Positions 9,125-18,300 of a stretch of 64,000 nt of DNA are shown here, in pieces. The first letter of the stretch is position 1. Each line of letters starts with the position of its first letter. The stretch spans positions 248,001 through 312,000 of the forward strand of contig CAVZTE010000005.1 in NCBI GenBank assembly GCA_963778165.1, in the 5' to 3' direction. Below the pieces are notes generated by a model. That model made no database searches and had not been told where the DNA came from. It was given only the letters and a program-made list of their open reading frames with translations. Both the position numbers and the translations under genes were made by a program. Source of the stretch: Bog-756 sp963778165. GTDB lineage: Bacteria; Actinomycetota; Acidimicrobiia; Acidimicrobiales; RAAP-2.

Positions 9125-9973
9125 ATGGGCTACGAAACGATCATCTACGAGGTGGAGGGGCCGGTGGCCACCGTCACCATGAACCGGCCGGAGATGGCCA
9201 ACGCCCAGGACACCCTCCTCATCGACGAGCTCGATGCGGCCTTCGACCAGGCCGACGCCGACGACTCGGTGCGGGTGGTCATCCTGGCCGGGGCGGGCAA
9301 GCACTTCTCGTCGGGCCACGACCTCAAAGAGTTGGTGGGCGATTCGGGGTCCAGCCCCTGGCGGGAGAGGCGGGAGACCCCCGAAGGCAAGATGTACCAC
9401 GAGAAGGTCATGTACTACGACCGGTGCAAGAAGATCCACGACTTCCGCAAGCCCACCATCGCCGCCGTGCAGGGAAGTTGCGTGGCGGCCGGGTTCATGT
9501 TGGCCTGCATGTGCGACCTCATCGTGGCGGCCGAGGACGCCAAGTTCTCCAACCCGGTGCTGCGCATGACCGGAGCCGGGGTCGAGCTGCTGGTGGAGCC
9601 GTGGGAGCTCGGGATCCGCAAGGCCAAGGAGTTCCTGTGGACCGGGGAGATCATCGACGCCCAGGAGGCGTGGCGGCTGGGACTGGCCAACAAGGTGGTG
9701 CCCACGGCCGAACTCGGTAAGCGTGCTCACGAACTGGCGGAGCGGATCGCCTTGGTCCCTCCGGCCACTGCCCAGTTGGTCAAGGACTCGCTGAACCAGA
9801 CCGGCGACCTCATGGGCAAGTCGGCCTCGTGGAAGTACCACTTCATGGCCCACCACTGGATGCACAACACCGCCACCGCGGCGCGGGCCCTGGAGGAGCG
9901 CAAGACCCGCACCTCCATGAAGGAGGTCTTCGCCGACCGCGACCGAGGGGACCGGTCGGTCGTTGACCCCTGA
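9125..9973 (+). CDS. Enoyl-CoA hydratase/isomerase family protein
   Basis: A 282-residue crotonase. The oxyanion-hole segments are HFSSGHDLKEL and VQGSCVAAGFMLA. An insert of about 20 residues (SPWRERRETPEGKMYHEKVMYYD) sits between them, and the C-terminus is long, rich in aromatic and His residues. The same layout appears in the copy at 30267, so the two form a subgroup distinct from the other three crotonases here. The reaction, hydration or isomerisation, cannot be told. ATG at 9125 follows a GGGGAAA ribosome site. It ends 11 bases inside the CoA-transferase gene. Confidence 0.9.
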   Translation: MGYETIIYEVEGPVATVTMNRPEMANAQDTLLIDELDAAFDQADADDSVRVVILAGAGKHFSSGHDLKELVGDSGSSPWRERRETPEGKMYHEKVMYYDRCKKIHDFRKPTIAAVQGSCVAAGFMLACMCDLIVAAEDAKFSNPVLRMTGAGVELLVEPWELGIRKAKEFLWTGEIIDAQEAWRLGLANKVVPTAELGKRAHELAERIALVPPATAQLVKDSLNQTGDLMGKSASWKYHFMAHHWMHNTATAARALEERKTRTSMKEVFADRDRGDRSVVDP

Positions 9974-11255
9974 GGAACCCGGTGGGGAACCAACCTCCCC
10001 GTCCCCCACCCCGCCGGCCCATGGTCCACTCCACGGCATCCGGGTGCTCGATGTGGGGACCCGCATCTCCGCACCGTTCTGCGCCGGCCTCCTCGGCGAG
10101 CTGGGAGCCGAGGTCATCAAGGTCGAGCTGCCGCGGGGCGGGGACTTCATGCGCACCATCGGGCCCTTCGTCGAGACCGACGACGACGAGCCCGACTACT
10201 CCTTGTTCTGGGCCGTGGAGGGGCGGGGCCGACGCAGCGCCACCTGCGATCTGCGGACCCCCCAGGGCCAAGCGCTCTTCCGGCGGCTGGCGTCACAGGC
10301 CGACGTGGTGTGCGAGAACTTCCGCCCCGGGACCATGGAGGAGTGGAACATCGGCCCCGACGACCTCGACCCCGGGCTGGTCTATGTGCGGATCAGCGTC
10401 TTCGGCCAGGACGGCCCGTACTCGCTGCGGCCCGGACTCGACCGGCTGGGCATCGCCTACGGCGGCCTGCTCCACCTGACCGGCGAGCGGGACCGGCCCC
10501 CGGTTCGGCCCGGGGTCACCATCTCGGACTACCTCACCGGCGTGTTCGCGGCCATGGCCGCGGTGGCCGGCCTCTACGACCGGGACACCGCACCGTCAGG
10601 CCAAGGTGGCACGCCCGACCCCGGGTCCCGCCGACCGGGCACGGTCATCGACGCCCCGTTGTACGGGGCGGTCCTCCGGGTCCTCGAGTGGACCCTGGCG
10701 GGCTACGACCAGTTGGGCGTGGTGCGGAACCGGGAGGGCAACCGGCTGCCCCACTCGGCCCCGCTGGACAACTACCTGACCGGAGACGGGGCCTATGTCT
10801 GCATCGTGGCCGGCTCCGACGCCAACTTCGCCCGGCTGTGCCGGGCCATGGACCGCGCCGACCTGGTCACCGACCCCCGCTTCACCACCCTGGCCCTGCG
10901 GGCCAAGCACGGGGACGAGATCAACGGCATCGTGGCCGAGTGGGCCGTGGGACAGAGTGCCGAGGCGGTGGAGGCTGCGTGCATCGCCCACGATGTGCCG
11001 GTGGGCACGGCCTACAGCGCCGCCGACATCTTCGCCGACCCCCACATGGCCGCCCGGGGCGACCTGGTCACGGTGGAGGATCCCGTAGTGGGGCCGATCC
11101 GCCAACAGGCCCCCTTCCCCCGTTACGTGGGCCGCCCGACCTCGGTCCCCACCGGTGCCCCCCGACTGGGTGCCGACAACCAGGCGGTGTGGTGCGACCT
11201 GGTGGGAGTGTCACCCGACGAGCTCCGCCAGCTGCAGGACGACAAGGTGGTCTGA
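9963..11255 (+). CDS. CoA-transferase family III (CaiB/BaiF)
   Basis: A 430-residue formyl-CoA-transferase-type enzyme that moves CoA between carboxylic acids in the cytosol. Hallmarks are LDVGTRISAPFCAGLLGELGAEVIKVE at the N-terminus, VCENFRPGTME, and Asp189 in TISDYLTG, the expected catalytic Asp. TTG at 9963 is the only sensible in-frame start; it lies inside the end of the hydratase gene. It may activate the pathway acid without ATP or recycle CoA. A stable hairpin follows its stop. Confidence 0.9.
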   Translation: MTPEEPGGEPTSPSPTPPAHGPLHGIRVLDVGTRISAPFCAGLLGELGAEVIKVELPRGGDFMRTIGPFVETDDDEPDYSLFWAVEGRGRRSATCDLRTPQGQALFRRLASQADVVCENFRPGTMEEWNIGPDDLDPGLVYVRISVFGQDGPYSLRPGLDRLGIAYGGLLHLTGERDRPPVRPGVTISDYLTGVFAAMAAVAGLYDRDTAPSGQGGTPDPGSRRPGTVIDAPLYGAVLRVLEWTLAGYDQLGVVRNREGNRLPHSAPLDNYLTGDGAYVCIVAGSDANFARLCRAMDRADLVTDPRFTTLALRAKHGDEINGIVAEWAVGQSAEAVEAACIAHDVPVGTAYSAADIFADPHMAARGDLVTVEDPVVGPIRQQAPFPRYVGRPTSVPTGAPRLGADNQAVWCDLVGVSPDELRQLQDDKVV

Positions 11256-11287
11256 CCGGTCCCGCCGGGCGACCCGGCGACCCGGTC
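11254..11287. terminator. Hairpin between convergent genes
   Basis: CGCCGGG (11263-11269) and CCCGGCG (11273-11279) form a 7-bp stem with a 3-base loop. An outer GACCGG/CCGGTC pair (11254-11259, 11282-11287) can extend it. It sits between the convergent CoA-transferase and fused ACAD. There is no T-tract, so it would be a weak bidirectional terminator. Confidence 0.45.
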
Positions 11288-11289
11288 CC

Positions 11290-13512
11290 TCAGCTGCTGG
11301 CGGGCTCAGGGTCCCGGGGCAGTCCCAAGAGCCGTTCGCCGATGACGTTGCGCTGCACCTCGCTGGTCCCCCCGGCCACGGTGAGGCACCGGGTGGCCAG
11401 AAACCCCTGGGTCCACCGGTGGGCCTTGCCCTCCATGGTGGCCCCCTCGGGCCCCAACATGGCCAGTCCCAACTCCTGGACCCGCTGTTCGTGCTCGGCC
11501 CCGAGCAGCTTGCGCAGGCTGGCCTCCGAGCCCGGGTCCGACCCGGCCAGGGCCAGCAGGGTGGACCGGTGGGTCATCAGCCGGAGCGACTGGGCCTCGG
11601 CCAACAGGTGGCCGAGCCGGACCGCCAGCGCCGGTGACAAGGAGCCCCCCAACCGGTCGGCCAGGCGGAGCAACGACTCCACTCCGATGCCGAAGGTTGA
11701 CCCCGAGGACATCGAGACCCGCTCGTTGGCCAGGGTCAGCCGGGCCAGGCCCCAGCCGCCGTTGACCTCGCCGATCACACACTCGTCCGGCACGAAGACC
11801 TGGTCGAAGAAGACCTCGTTGAACATGGCCGCCCCGGTGAGCTCCCGCAACGGTCGGATATCGAGGCCCGGCGAGTCCATGGCCACGATGAAGTAGGTGA
11901 TGCCCAGGTGCTTGGGGGCCGACGGATCGGTGCGGGCCAGGCAGATGCCCCAGTCGGCGTCCCGGGCCATCGACGTCCACACCTTCTGGCCGGTCAGCGA
12001 CCAGCCCCCCTCGACCGGCACAGCCCGGGTGGACAGGCTGGCCAGGTCGGAGCCCGCCCCCGGCTCCGAGAACAGCTGGCACCAGTGCAGGGTTCCCATC
12101 AACGTGGCGTCCACCCACCGCTCCCGCTGCTCGGGGGTGCCCCGGGAGATGATCGGGGGCAGGGCCCAGGCCCCGATGCCGATGTGGGGGCGGGTCACCT
12201 CGGCGGCGGCCAGCAACTCGTCGATGACCACCTGCTCGACGGCGCCGGCGCCCCGGCCCCAGGGCTCGGGCCAGTGGGGCATGACCAGCCCCAGATCGAC
12301 GATCTTCCGCCGGCGCTCGTCTCCGTCCGCCGCCGCGGCCACTTCGGCCACCAGCGGAGCGAGTCGCTCCCGGATCTCCCCGGCCTCGGCCGGCAGGTCG
12401 GCGGCCAGGGCCCGGCGGGTGCCACCCCCGGCCACCGTAGCCACCTCCAGGCAGTAGGCATCGGGATCGCCCATCAACTGCCGATCGGCCATGGCCCGCT
12501 TCAGGTGGAGGTGGACGTCGTGCTCCCAGGTGAAGCCGATCCCGCCCAGCACCTGCAGGCACTCCTTGGCACTCTGGGCATATCCGTCCAGGTTGAGGGC
12601 GCCGGTGATGGCCGCGGCCAGGGCGGCATCCGCCTGACCGCTGCCCAGGGCCACCGCGGCGTCCCAGGCCACCGCGGTCATCTGCTCGACCCGGATGGCC
12701 ATGTCGGCCAGCCGGTGCTTGATGGCCTGGAACTGCCCGATGGGCCGGCCGAACTGCACCCGCACCTTGGCGTACTCGGTGGCCGTCTCCAGGCACCACC
12801 GGGCCCCGCCGGCGTGCTCCGCCGCCATCAGGCTCACCACCACCTGGCGCACCCGCTCGGTAGTGAGGGAACCGAGCTGCCGGCCGGTGGCAACCGGGGC
12901 CGAGTCCACCTCCACCGCGCCCAACCGGCGGGTAGGGTCGAGGCTGGACAGCTCGGAGGTCCGGACCCGATCGCCGGAGCCGGCCACATCGAGCAGGCAC
13001 CAGATGACCGAACCGTCGTCGTGTCGGGCCGGGGCCAGCACCAGCGACGCCGTGGACGCCCCGAGCAGCGGCCGCAAGGTTCCCGACACCACGATCTCCC
13101 CGTCGGCCCTCCGCTCCACCACGTCGAGGTGGGCGTCACCGAAGGACAGGGTGGCCGGCGTGCTGCCATCGATGAGGCCCGGGAGCACCGACCCGGCCAG
13201 GTCCGGCGGGGCGGCCTCGTTGATCAGGGCCGACGTGGCCACGGTGGGCAGGAGGGGACCCGGGACCAGCGACCGACCGGTCTCCTCCAGGAGCACGGCC
13301 AACTCGACCGGGCCGAACCCCTCACCGCCGAACTGCTCGGGTAGGTGGAGGCCCAGCCAGCCCTGGCCGGCCAACTCCTTCCACACCGGCTGGAGCTCTT
13401 CCACCTCGGCGTCCAGTAACGCCCGGGGCACGCTGGGCGGGCAGTGGGCGTCGAGCCACCGCCGGATGGACCGGCGTTGCTCCTGGTGCTCATCGGTGAC
13501 GGCGATCGGCAT
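11290..13512 (-). CDS. Two-domain fused acyl-CoA dehydrogenase (FadE34-like layout)
   Basis: A 740-residue protein made of two complete ACAD domains. Domain 1 (about 1-370) is beta-type: VRVQFGRPIGQFQAIKHRLADM and GGIGFTWEHDVHLHLKRA. Domain 2 (about 375-740) is alpha-type: LFSEPGAGSDLASL, QKVWTSMARDADWG, TLANER in helix G and GGTSEVQRNVIGERLLGLPRD. This is the fused form of the paired subunits seen at 6636/7873 and 35802/34503. Mycobacterial FadE34, of the steroid side-chain pathway, has the same layout, so bulky substrates are likely (inference). ATG at 13512 has a strong GGGGGAG ribosome site. Ferredoxin and acyl-CoA synthetase genes lie just upstream. Confidence 0.92.
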   Translation of the reverse strand: MPIAVTDEHQEQRRSIRRWLDAHCPPSVPRALLDAEVEELQPVWKELAGQGWLGLHLPEQFGGEGFGPVELAVLLEETGRSLVPGPLLPTVATSALINEAAPPDLAGSVLPGLIDGSTPATLSFGDAHLDVVERRADGEIVVSGTLRPLLGASTASLVLAPARHDDGSVIWCLLDVAGSGDRVRTSELSSLDPTRRLGAVEVDSAPVATGRQLGSLTTERVRQVVVSLMAAEHAGGARWCLETATEYAKVRVQFGRPIGQFQAIKHRLADMAIRVEQMTAVAWDAAVALGSGQADAALAAAITGALNLDGYAQSAKECLQVLGGIGFTWEHDVHLHLKRAMADRQLMGDPDAYCLEVATVAGGGTRRALAADLPAEAGEIRERLAPLVAEVAAAADGDERRRKIVDLGLVMPHWPEPWGRGAGAVEQVVIDELLAAAEVTRPHIGIGAWALPPIISRGTPEQRERWVDATLMGTLHWCQLFSEPGAGSDLASLSTRAVPVEGGWSLTGQKVWTSMARDADWGICLARTDPSAPKHLGITYFIVAMDSPGLDIRPLRELTGAAMFNEVFFDQVFVPDECVIGEVNGGWGLARLTLANERVSMSSGSTFGIGVESLLRLADRLGGSLSPALAVRLGHLLAEAQSLRLMTHRSTLLALAGSDPGSEASLRKLLGAEHEQRVQELGLAMLGPEGATMEGKAHRWTQGFLATRCLTVAGGTSEVQRNVIGERLLGLPRDPEPASS

Positions 13513-13526
13513 CGTTCTCCCCCTCG

Positions 13527-13745
13527 TCAGTCTTCGGCCTCGGCGCCGCCGGGCTCCGGCGGCTCCACAAGGATGGCCGCGGCCGGACATCCCTCGGCGG
13601 CCACCCGGATACGGTCCTCGGGGTCGCCGGCCGGGTCGATGACCACCGACTTGGCATCGTCGTCGAGGTCAAAGGTGTTCGGGGCCCAGAAGACGCAGTT
13701 CCCCGAGCCCACGCACTTGTCGGCGTCGATCACGATCCGGATCAT
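13527..13745 (-). CDS. 3Fe-4S type ferredoxin
   Basis: A 72-residue acidic ferredoxin. Cys11 and Cys17 (CVGSGNC) and Cys53 (EGCPAAA) are the three ligands; the middle position of the first motif is Ser14, not Cys, which suggests a 3Fe-4S cluster. Such ferredoxins feed electrons to actinobacterial P450s. The only P450 in view lies 23 kb away (36932). The start overlaps the upstream synthetase stop as ATGA, so it is translated with it. Confidence 0.92.
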   Translation of the reverse strand: MIRIVIDADKCVGSGNCVFWAPNTFDLDDDAKSVVIDPAGDPEDRIRVAAEGCPAAAILVEPPEPGGAEAED

Positions 13746-15261
13746 CCTGCGCCCCCGCTCTGGTGGGCCTGGCGCAGCAGTCGCTTGCGGACCTTCCCGT
13801 TCTGGTCGCGGGGAAGCTCGTCGACCACTTCCCACTCACGGGGGATCTTGTAGCGGGCCAACCGCCTACCGACGAACTCGGCCAGGTCGTCGGTGCTGGC
13901 CTCGGCCCGCAACTGCACCATGGCCTTCAACCGCTCCCCGTCGCGTTCGTCGGGCACCCCGAACACCGCGCAGTCCACCACGGCGGGGTGCTCGAACAGG
14001 ACCTCTTCGATCTCGCGGGGAGCGATGTTGACCCCTCCCCACAGCACCATGTCCGACACCCGGTCGGTGATGGTGAGGTAGCCCTCCTCGTCGAGGTGGC
14101 CGATGTCGCCCACGGTGAAGGCGTCGTCGCGCCAGGCCCGTTCGGTGGCCTCGTCGTCGTTCCGGTAGCGGAACCGGCTGGTCCCGGTGGGCGGATGTAG
14201 ATCACACCGGTCTCGCCGGTGGCCACCGGCTCGCCGTCGTCACCGAGGATGCGGATCTCCACTCCGGGCCAGGGGCGACCCACACTCCCCGGTCGGGCCC
14301 GCCACTCCTCGGGCGAGATCCTGGTGGCCCCGCCTTCACTGGCGCCGTAGAGCTCGTGGATCTCGGCGTCGGGGAACGCTTCCATCATCCGGTACTTGAC
14401 CGATACCGGGCAGGGGGCGGCGGCGTGCACGATGAGCGAGAAGGTGGACACGTCGACGGCGGCCCGCTCCTCCTCGGGAATCTCGAGGATCCGGATGAAG
14501 TGGGCCGGCACCATGAACGAGCGGGTCCCCCGGCGCCGGCTCACCTCGTCCAGGAACGAACGGGCCTCGAACTGCTCGGTGAGCACGGTGGTGGCTCCGG
14601 CGTACAGCGAGCACAGGCCCCATCCGAGATGGGAGGCGTGGTAGGCCGGTCCGCTCATCACATAGACGTCGTCAGGGGTCCACCCCCACAGGGCCACCTG
14701 GCCCTCCATGCCCCGGGCCCGACCGCCATCCTCGGACAGCATGGCGTGGACCACGCCCTTGGGCCGGGCCGTGGTGCCCGAGGTGTAGAACATCAGCTCC
14801 GGTCCCGCCCCGCTGTCCCCACCGTCCAGGGGCGGGGCGGACTCGATCCGCTTCTCGTAGTCGTCCCCCACCGAGAGGAAGCCGGCGGCGTGATGTTCGA
14901 GGGCCTGCTTCAACTCCGCGTCGAGGCCGGCCCGGCCCACTACCACCGAGACGTCGGCATCAGCCAGGATGTAGCCCAGCTCGTCGGCCAGCAGATGCCA
15001 GTTGACCGGGAGGTAGGGGGCGTTGAGCATGGCCGCCGCCGTGGCCACCTCGAAGATCTCGATGCCGTTGGGCAGGACGGTGGCTACCGGGCGGCCCGGG
15101 CCGGCGCCCAGCTCCCGCAGGACCGAGGCCAGATGGCGGGCCCGCTCGTCGAGCTGGCCGTAGGTGCGGGTGGTCTCCCCCATGATCAAGGCGGGTCGAT
15201 CGGGCCCGGCGGCGGCGTGCCCCGTGACTCCCCTGACCGGAGCCGAGGTACGTTCTGTCAT
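13742..15261 (-). pseudogene. Acyl-CoA synthetase with one frameshift (probable sequence error)
   Basis: The two frames together give a complete synthetase of about 506 residues. The first part (from 15261) has FYTSGTTARPKGVVH and LYGASEGG; the second has AFTVGDIGHLDEEGYL, GGVNIAPREIEE and LPRDQNGKVRKRLL with the catalytic lysine. They are joined near 14183-14185, where the C run on the plus strand is one base too short; adding one base gives RPPGTSRFRYRND in one frame. All catalytic residues are kept, so I think the gene is real and the indel is a read or assembly error. The start could also be 15288. It is the first gene of a synthetase-ferredoxin-ACAD operon. Confidence 0.8.
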
Positions 15262-15335
15262 CGCCGCAGAGACTACTGTGCCCGGCATCGTCGGTGCCCG
15301 GTCACGGGCCCGGCATGGTGTCGGGAGGTAAAGGC

Positions 15336-15440
15336 ATGCTCGAGCTCAACAGCCGGGCCCGTTGCGGGTCCGGCCTCGGGAGCAGGCGGGGGCTGTGGTC
15401 CCCGAAAGCGCTGGTCGAAGGGGTGGGTAGCGGTGACTGA
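15336..15440 (+). CDS. Possible leader peptide before the amine oxidase
   Basis: A 34-codon frame starts at ATG 15336, seven bases after a near-perfect GGGAGG ribosome site, and ends at a TGA (15438) inside the first codons of the amine oxidase gene. The peptide is rich in Gly, Ser and Arg and resembles no family I know. Its stop position would let ribosomes restart at the GTG at 15433, so it may be a coupling or control peptide. It may also be chance. Confidence 0.35.
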   Translation: MLELNSRARCGSGLGSRRGLWSPKALVEGVGSGD

Positions 15441-17358
15441 GGTGGCGGAGAGTACAACGGCATCCCCGGCGGTGGCCCATCCGTTGGAGGCCCTGCGGGC
15501 CGAGGAGATCGCCGCCGCGGTGGCCGCGGTGCGGGCCACCGGGCGGCTCACCGACAAGGCCCTGTTCTCCACGGTGTGCCTCGAGGAGCCGGCCAAGGAC
15601 AGCGTCCGTTCCTTCCGGCCCGGCGACCCGGTGCCGCGGCGGGTACGGGTGCTCATCGTGCCCGGCCCTGAGGCCGCCGTGGTGGAGGCCGTGGTGGACC
15701 TGTCCGACGGAGAGGTGGTGGGGTGGACCGAGCGGTCGGATGTGCGCCCCGCCCTGCTCTTCGACGACTCCTACCGGGCCACCATCGCCCTCCGGGAGGA
15801 CCCTGCCTGGCAGCGGGCCATGGAGGCCCGGGGCATAAGCGACTTCGACCGGGTCCAGATCGACCCCTGGCCCGCCGGCAACTTCCAGAACCCGCTGGAG
15901 GAGGGACGCCGGATCGCCAAGTGCCTGTCGTACTACCGGGAGGACCCGTCCGACAACGGCTACGCCCGACCGGTGGAAGGGGTGCTGGCCACCGTGGACG
16001 CCGCCCGGGGCGAGGTCCTCGAGGTCCTCGACTTCGGGGTGGTCCCCATGCCCCCCGGCCGCGGCTCCTACCGCCCCGAGGATCACCAGCCCCTGCGCTC
16101 GGACCTCGAGCCCTTGGACATCGTCCAGGCCGACGGGGTCAGCTTCACCCTGGACGCCAACCTCCTGAGCTGGCAGGGCTGGTCCATGCGGGTGTCCATG
16201 GACCCCCTGGAAGGACTGGTGCTCCACACCATCGGCTACGACGACGGTGGCCGGCGGCGACCGGTGGTGCACCGGGCCTCCATCAGCGAGATGGTTGTCC
16301 CCTACGGCGACCCCGGGCCTATGCACGGCTGGAAGAACGCCTTCGACGTGGGCGAGTGGGGGCTGGGCCGCATGGCCAACTCCCTCTCCCTCGGGTGCGA
16401 CTGCCTGGGGAGCATCACCTACCTCGATGCCAACTTCTGCAGCGAGCACGGCCACCCCTACGTGGTGGAGAACGCCATCTGCATCCACGAGGAGGACTAC
16501 GGGATCCTCTGGAAGCACACCGACATGAACACCGGCCATGTCGAGGTGCGCCGGTCCCGGCGGTTGGTGGTGTCGTCCATCTCCACGGTGGGCAACTACG
16601 AGTACGGCTTCTACTGGTACTTCTACCTGGACGGCACCATCCAGCTGGAGGTGAAGCTCACCGGCATCATGTCCACCCAGGCCGTGGCCCCCGGCCAGGA
16701 CCTTCCCTTCGCCTCCCTGGTGGCCCCGGGGCTGGCCGCCCCGGTCCATCAGCACCTGTTCTGCGCCCGACTGGACCTCGAGGTCGACGGCCCGGTCAAC
16801 GAGGCCTACGAGGTGTCGGTCGAGCCCCTGCCCACCAGCGATGAGAACCCGTGGGGCAACGCCTTCCGCCCCCGGACCGTCCGGCTGGAGACCGAGCTCG
16901 GGGCCCGCCGTGACGTCGACCCGGCCCGGGCCCGTCACTGGCGGTTCGTCAATCCCGACTCGTCCAACGGGCTGGACCGGCCGGTGGCCTACAAACTCCT
17001 TCCGGGTGGTACGCCCACCCTGCACGCCCAACCCGACTCCAGCGTCGGGAAGCGGGCCGGCTTCGCCCAACACAACCTGTGGGTGACCCCGTACGCAGCC
17101 GACGAGCGTCGGGCGGCCGGCGACTATCCCAACCAGCACTCGGGTGGCGACGGGCTGCCGGGCTGGACCGAGGCCGACCGCTCCCTGCTGGGCACCGACA
17201 TCGTGGCCTGGTACACCTTCGGGGTCACCCATCTGCCCCGTCCCGAGGACTGGCCGGTCATGCCGGTCGAATACTGCGGCTTCCACCTGATCCCGGTGGG
17301 CTTCTTCGACCAGAACCCCAGCCTGGACGTCCCGCCACCGGCATCGCACTGCAGCTGA
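15433..17358 (+). CDS. Copper-containing primary amine oxidase
   Basis: A 641-residue quinoprotein amine oxidase that turns primary amines into aldehydes with release of NH3 and H2O2. All key residues are seen: Asp305 in NAFDVGEWGLG (catalytic base), Tyr389 in VGNYEYGF (precursor of topaquinone), copper ligands His439 and His441 in HQH, and His600 in GVTHLPRPEDWPVMPV. Length equals that of the Arthrobacter enzyme. No signal peptide is seen, so it is cytosolic. GTG at 15433 is chosen for the length and the AAGGGG site; it overlaps the end of the leader frame at 15336. The aldehyde dehydrogenase at 20215 could take its product. Confidence 0.95.
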   Translation: MTEVAESTTASPAVAHPLEALRAEEIAAAVAAVRATGRLTDKALFSTVCLEEPAKDSVRSFRPGDPVPRRVRVLIVPGPEAAVVEAVVDLSDGEVVGWTERSDVRPALLFDDSYRATIALREDPAWQRAMEARGISDFDRVQIDPWPAGNFQNPLEEGRRIAKCLSYYREDPSDNGYARPVEGVLATVDAARGEVLEVLDFGVVPMPPGRGSYRPEDHQPLRSDLEPLDIVQADGVSFTLDANLLSWQGWSMRVSMDPLEGLVLHTIGYDDGGRRRPVVHRASISEMVVPYGDPGPMHGWKNAFDVGEWGLGRMANSLSLGCDCLGSITYLDANFCSEHGHPYVVENAICIHEEDYGILWKHTDMNTGHVEVRRSRRLVVSSISTVGNYEYGFYWYFYLDGTIQLEVKLTGIMSTQAVAPGQDLPFASLVAPGLAAPVHQHLFCARLDLEVDGPVNEAYEVSVEPLPTSDENPWGNAFRPRTVRLETELGARRDVDPARARHWRFVNPDSSNGLDRPVAYKLLPGGTPTLHAQPDSSVGKRAGFAQHNLWVTPYAADERRAAGDYPNQHSGGDGLPGWTEADRSLLGTDIVAWYTFGVTHLPRPEDWPVMPVEYCGFHLIPVGFFDQNPSLDVPPPASHCS

Positions 17359-17393
17359 GCGCCCCAAAAGCGGCGGTGGGCCGGACCGGTACC

Positions 17394-18218
17394 ATGGCCG
17401 CCATGCCCGACCTCGAGACCCTCCTGTACGACGAGTCAGACGGGGTGGCCTGGATCACCCTCAACCGTCCCGACGCCCTCAACGCCTTCGACAAGGTCAT
17501 GCAGCGTGAGCTGCGCCAGATGTGGCAGATGCTGCGGGTCAACGACGACGTGCGGTGCATCGTGATCACCGGCGCCGGCGAGAAGGCCTTCTGCACCGGA
17601 CTGGACCGGGAGGGGATCGGGTCGTTCGACGACCTCCCCCCGGGCAAGCTGCCCGGCTACAACACGCCCTGGGACTTCGACGACCCGGGCAAGAGCGTGT
17701 GCCCCAAGACCAACGACCTGTGGAAGCCGGTCATCGCCGCCGTCAACGGCATGGCCTGCGGCGGGGCCTTCTACATCCTCGGCGAAGTGGACTTCATCAT
17801 CGCCGCCGAGCACGCCACCTTCTTCGACCCCCATGTGACCTACGGCATGCCGGCAGCGTTCGAGCCCATCTTCATGCTGCACAAGATGCCGTTCCAAGAG
17901 GTCATGCGGATGTCGCTCCTCGGGGCCAACGAGCGGATCTCCGCAGCCCGGGCCTACCAGGTGGGCCTGGTGTCCGAGGTGACGCCGGCCGACGAGTTGC
18001 GGGAGCGCACCGGGTGGGCGGCCCAGGCCATCGCCGACCAGCCGGCCATCGGGGTCGGGGGAACGGTGCGGGCCATGTGGGCCGGGCTGGAGCTGTCCCG
18101 CCGTCAGGCGCTGGACCAGGCCTTCTTGTTCACCAACATCGGCACCGATAAGGAGCAACTGGCCGAGGGGCAGAAGCGGTTCACCTCGGGCAAGCGGATC
18201 GAGTGGCGGCTGCGCTGA
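17394..18218 (+). CDS. Enoyl-CoA hydratase/isomerase family protein
   Basis: A 274-residue crotonase. The oxyanion-hole strands are AFCTGLDREGIG and VNGMACGGAFYIL. A long loop between them carries CPKTNDLWKP. ATG at 17394 is used; ATG at 17403 is equally possible and neither has a clear ribosome site. It follows the amine oxidase by 35 bases and may be co-transcribed. Its last two codons and stop are the first unit of a 14-bp tandem repeat. Confidence 0.88.
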   Translation: MAAMPDLETLLYDESDGVAWITLNRPDALNAFDKVMQRELRQMWQMLRVNDDVRCIVITGAGEKAFCTGLDREGIGSFDDLPPGKLPGYNTPWDFDDPGKSVCPKTNDLWKPVIAAVNGMACGGAFYILGEVDFIIAAEHATFFDPHVTYGMPAAFEPIFMLHKMPFQEVMRMSLLGANERISAARAYQVGLVSEVTPADELRERTGWAAQAIADQPAIGVGGTVRAMWAGLELSRRQALDQAFLFTNIGTDKEQLAEGQKRFTSGKRIEWRLR

Positions 18219-18279
18219 CCCGACTGCGCTGACCGGACTGCGCTGACCCGACTGCGCTGACCCGACTGCGCAGACCGGT
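18210..18279 (+). repeat. Five 14-bp tandem repeats starting at a stop codon
   Basis: Units of the form CTGCGCTGACCCGA run in register at 18210, 18224, 18238, 18252 and 18266. Three are identical, one differs at one base and the last is degenerate. The first unit holds the last codons and TGA of the hydratase, so the array looks like repeated copies of the gene end. It fills the space between two convergent hydratase genes. Confidence 0.92.
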
Positions 18280-18300
18280 CGGTACTCCGACCGCGGTGGT

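Noticed and set aside
13527..13745. Ferredoxin as dedicated partner of the P450
   Set aside because: It is 23 kb away and in a different operon; it is possible but not supported by position.
13742..15261. True programmed frameshift
   Set aside because: There is no slippery heptamer or stimulator, and other genes show the same kind of single-base error.
15346..17367. Long open frame on the minus strand opposite the amine oxidase
   Set aside because: All catalytic motifs are on the plus strand; the other frame is compositional noise.
18210..18279. CRISPR array
   Set aside because: Units are 14 bp with no spacers, so this is a simple tandem repeat. No cas gene is present.
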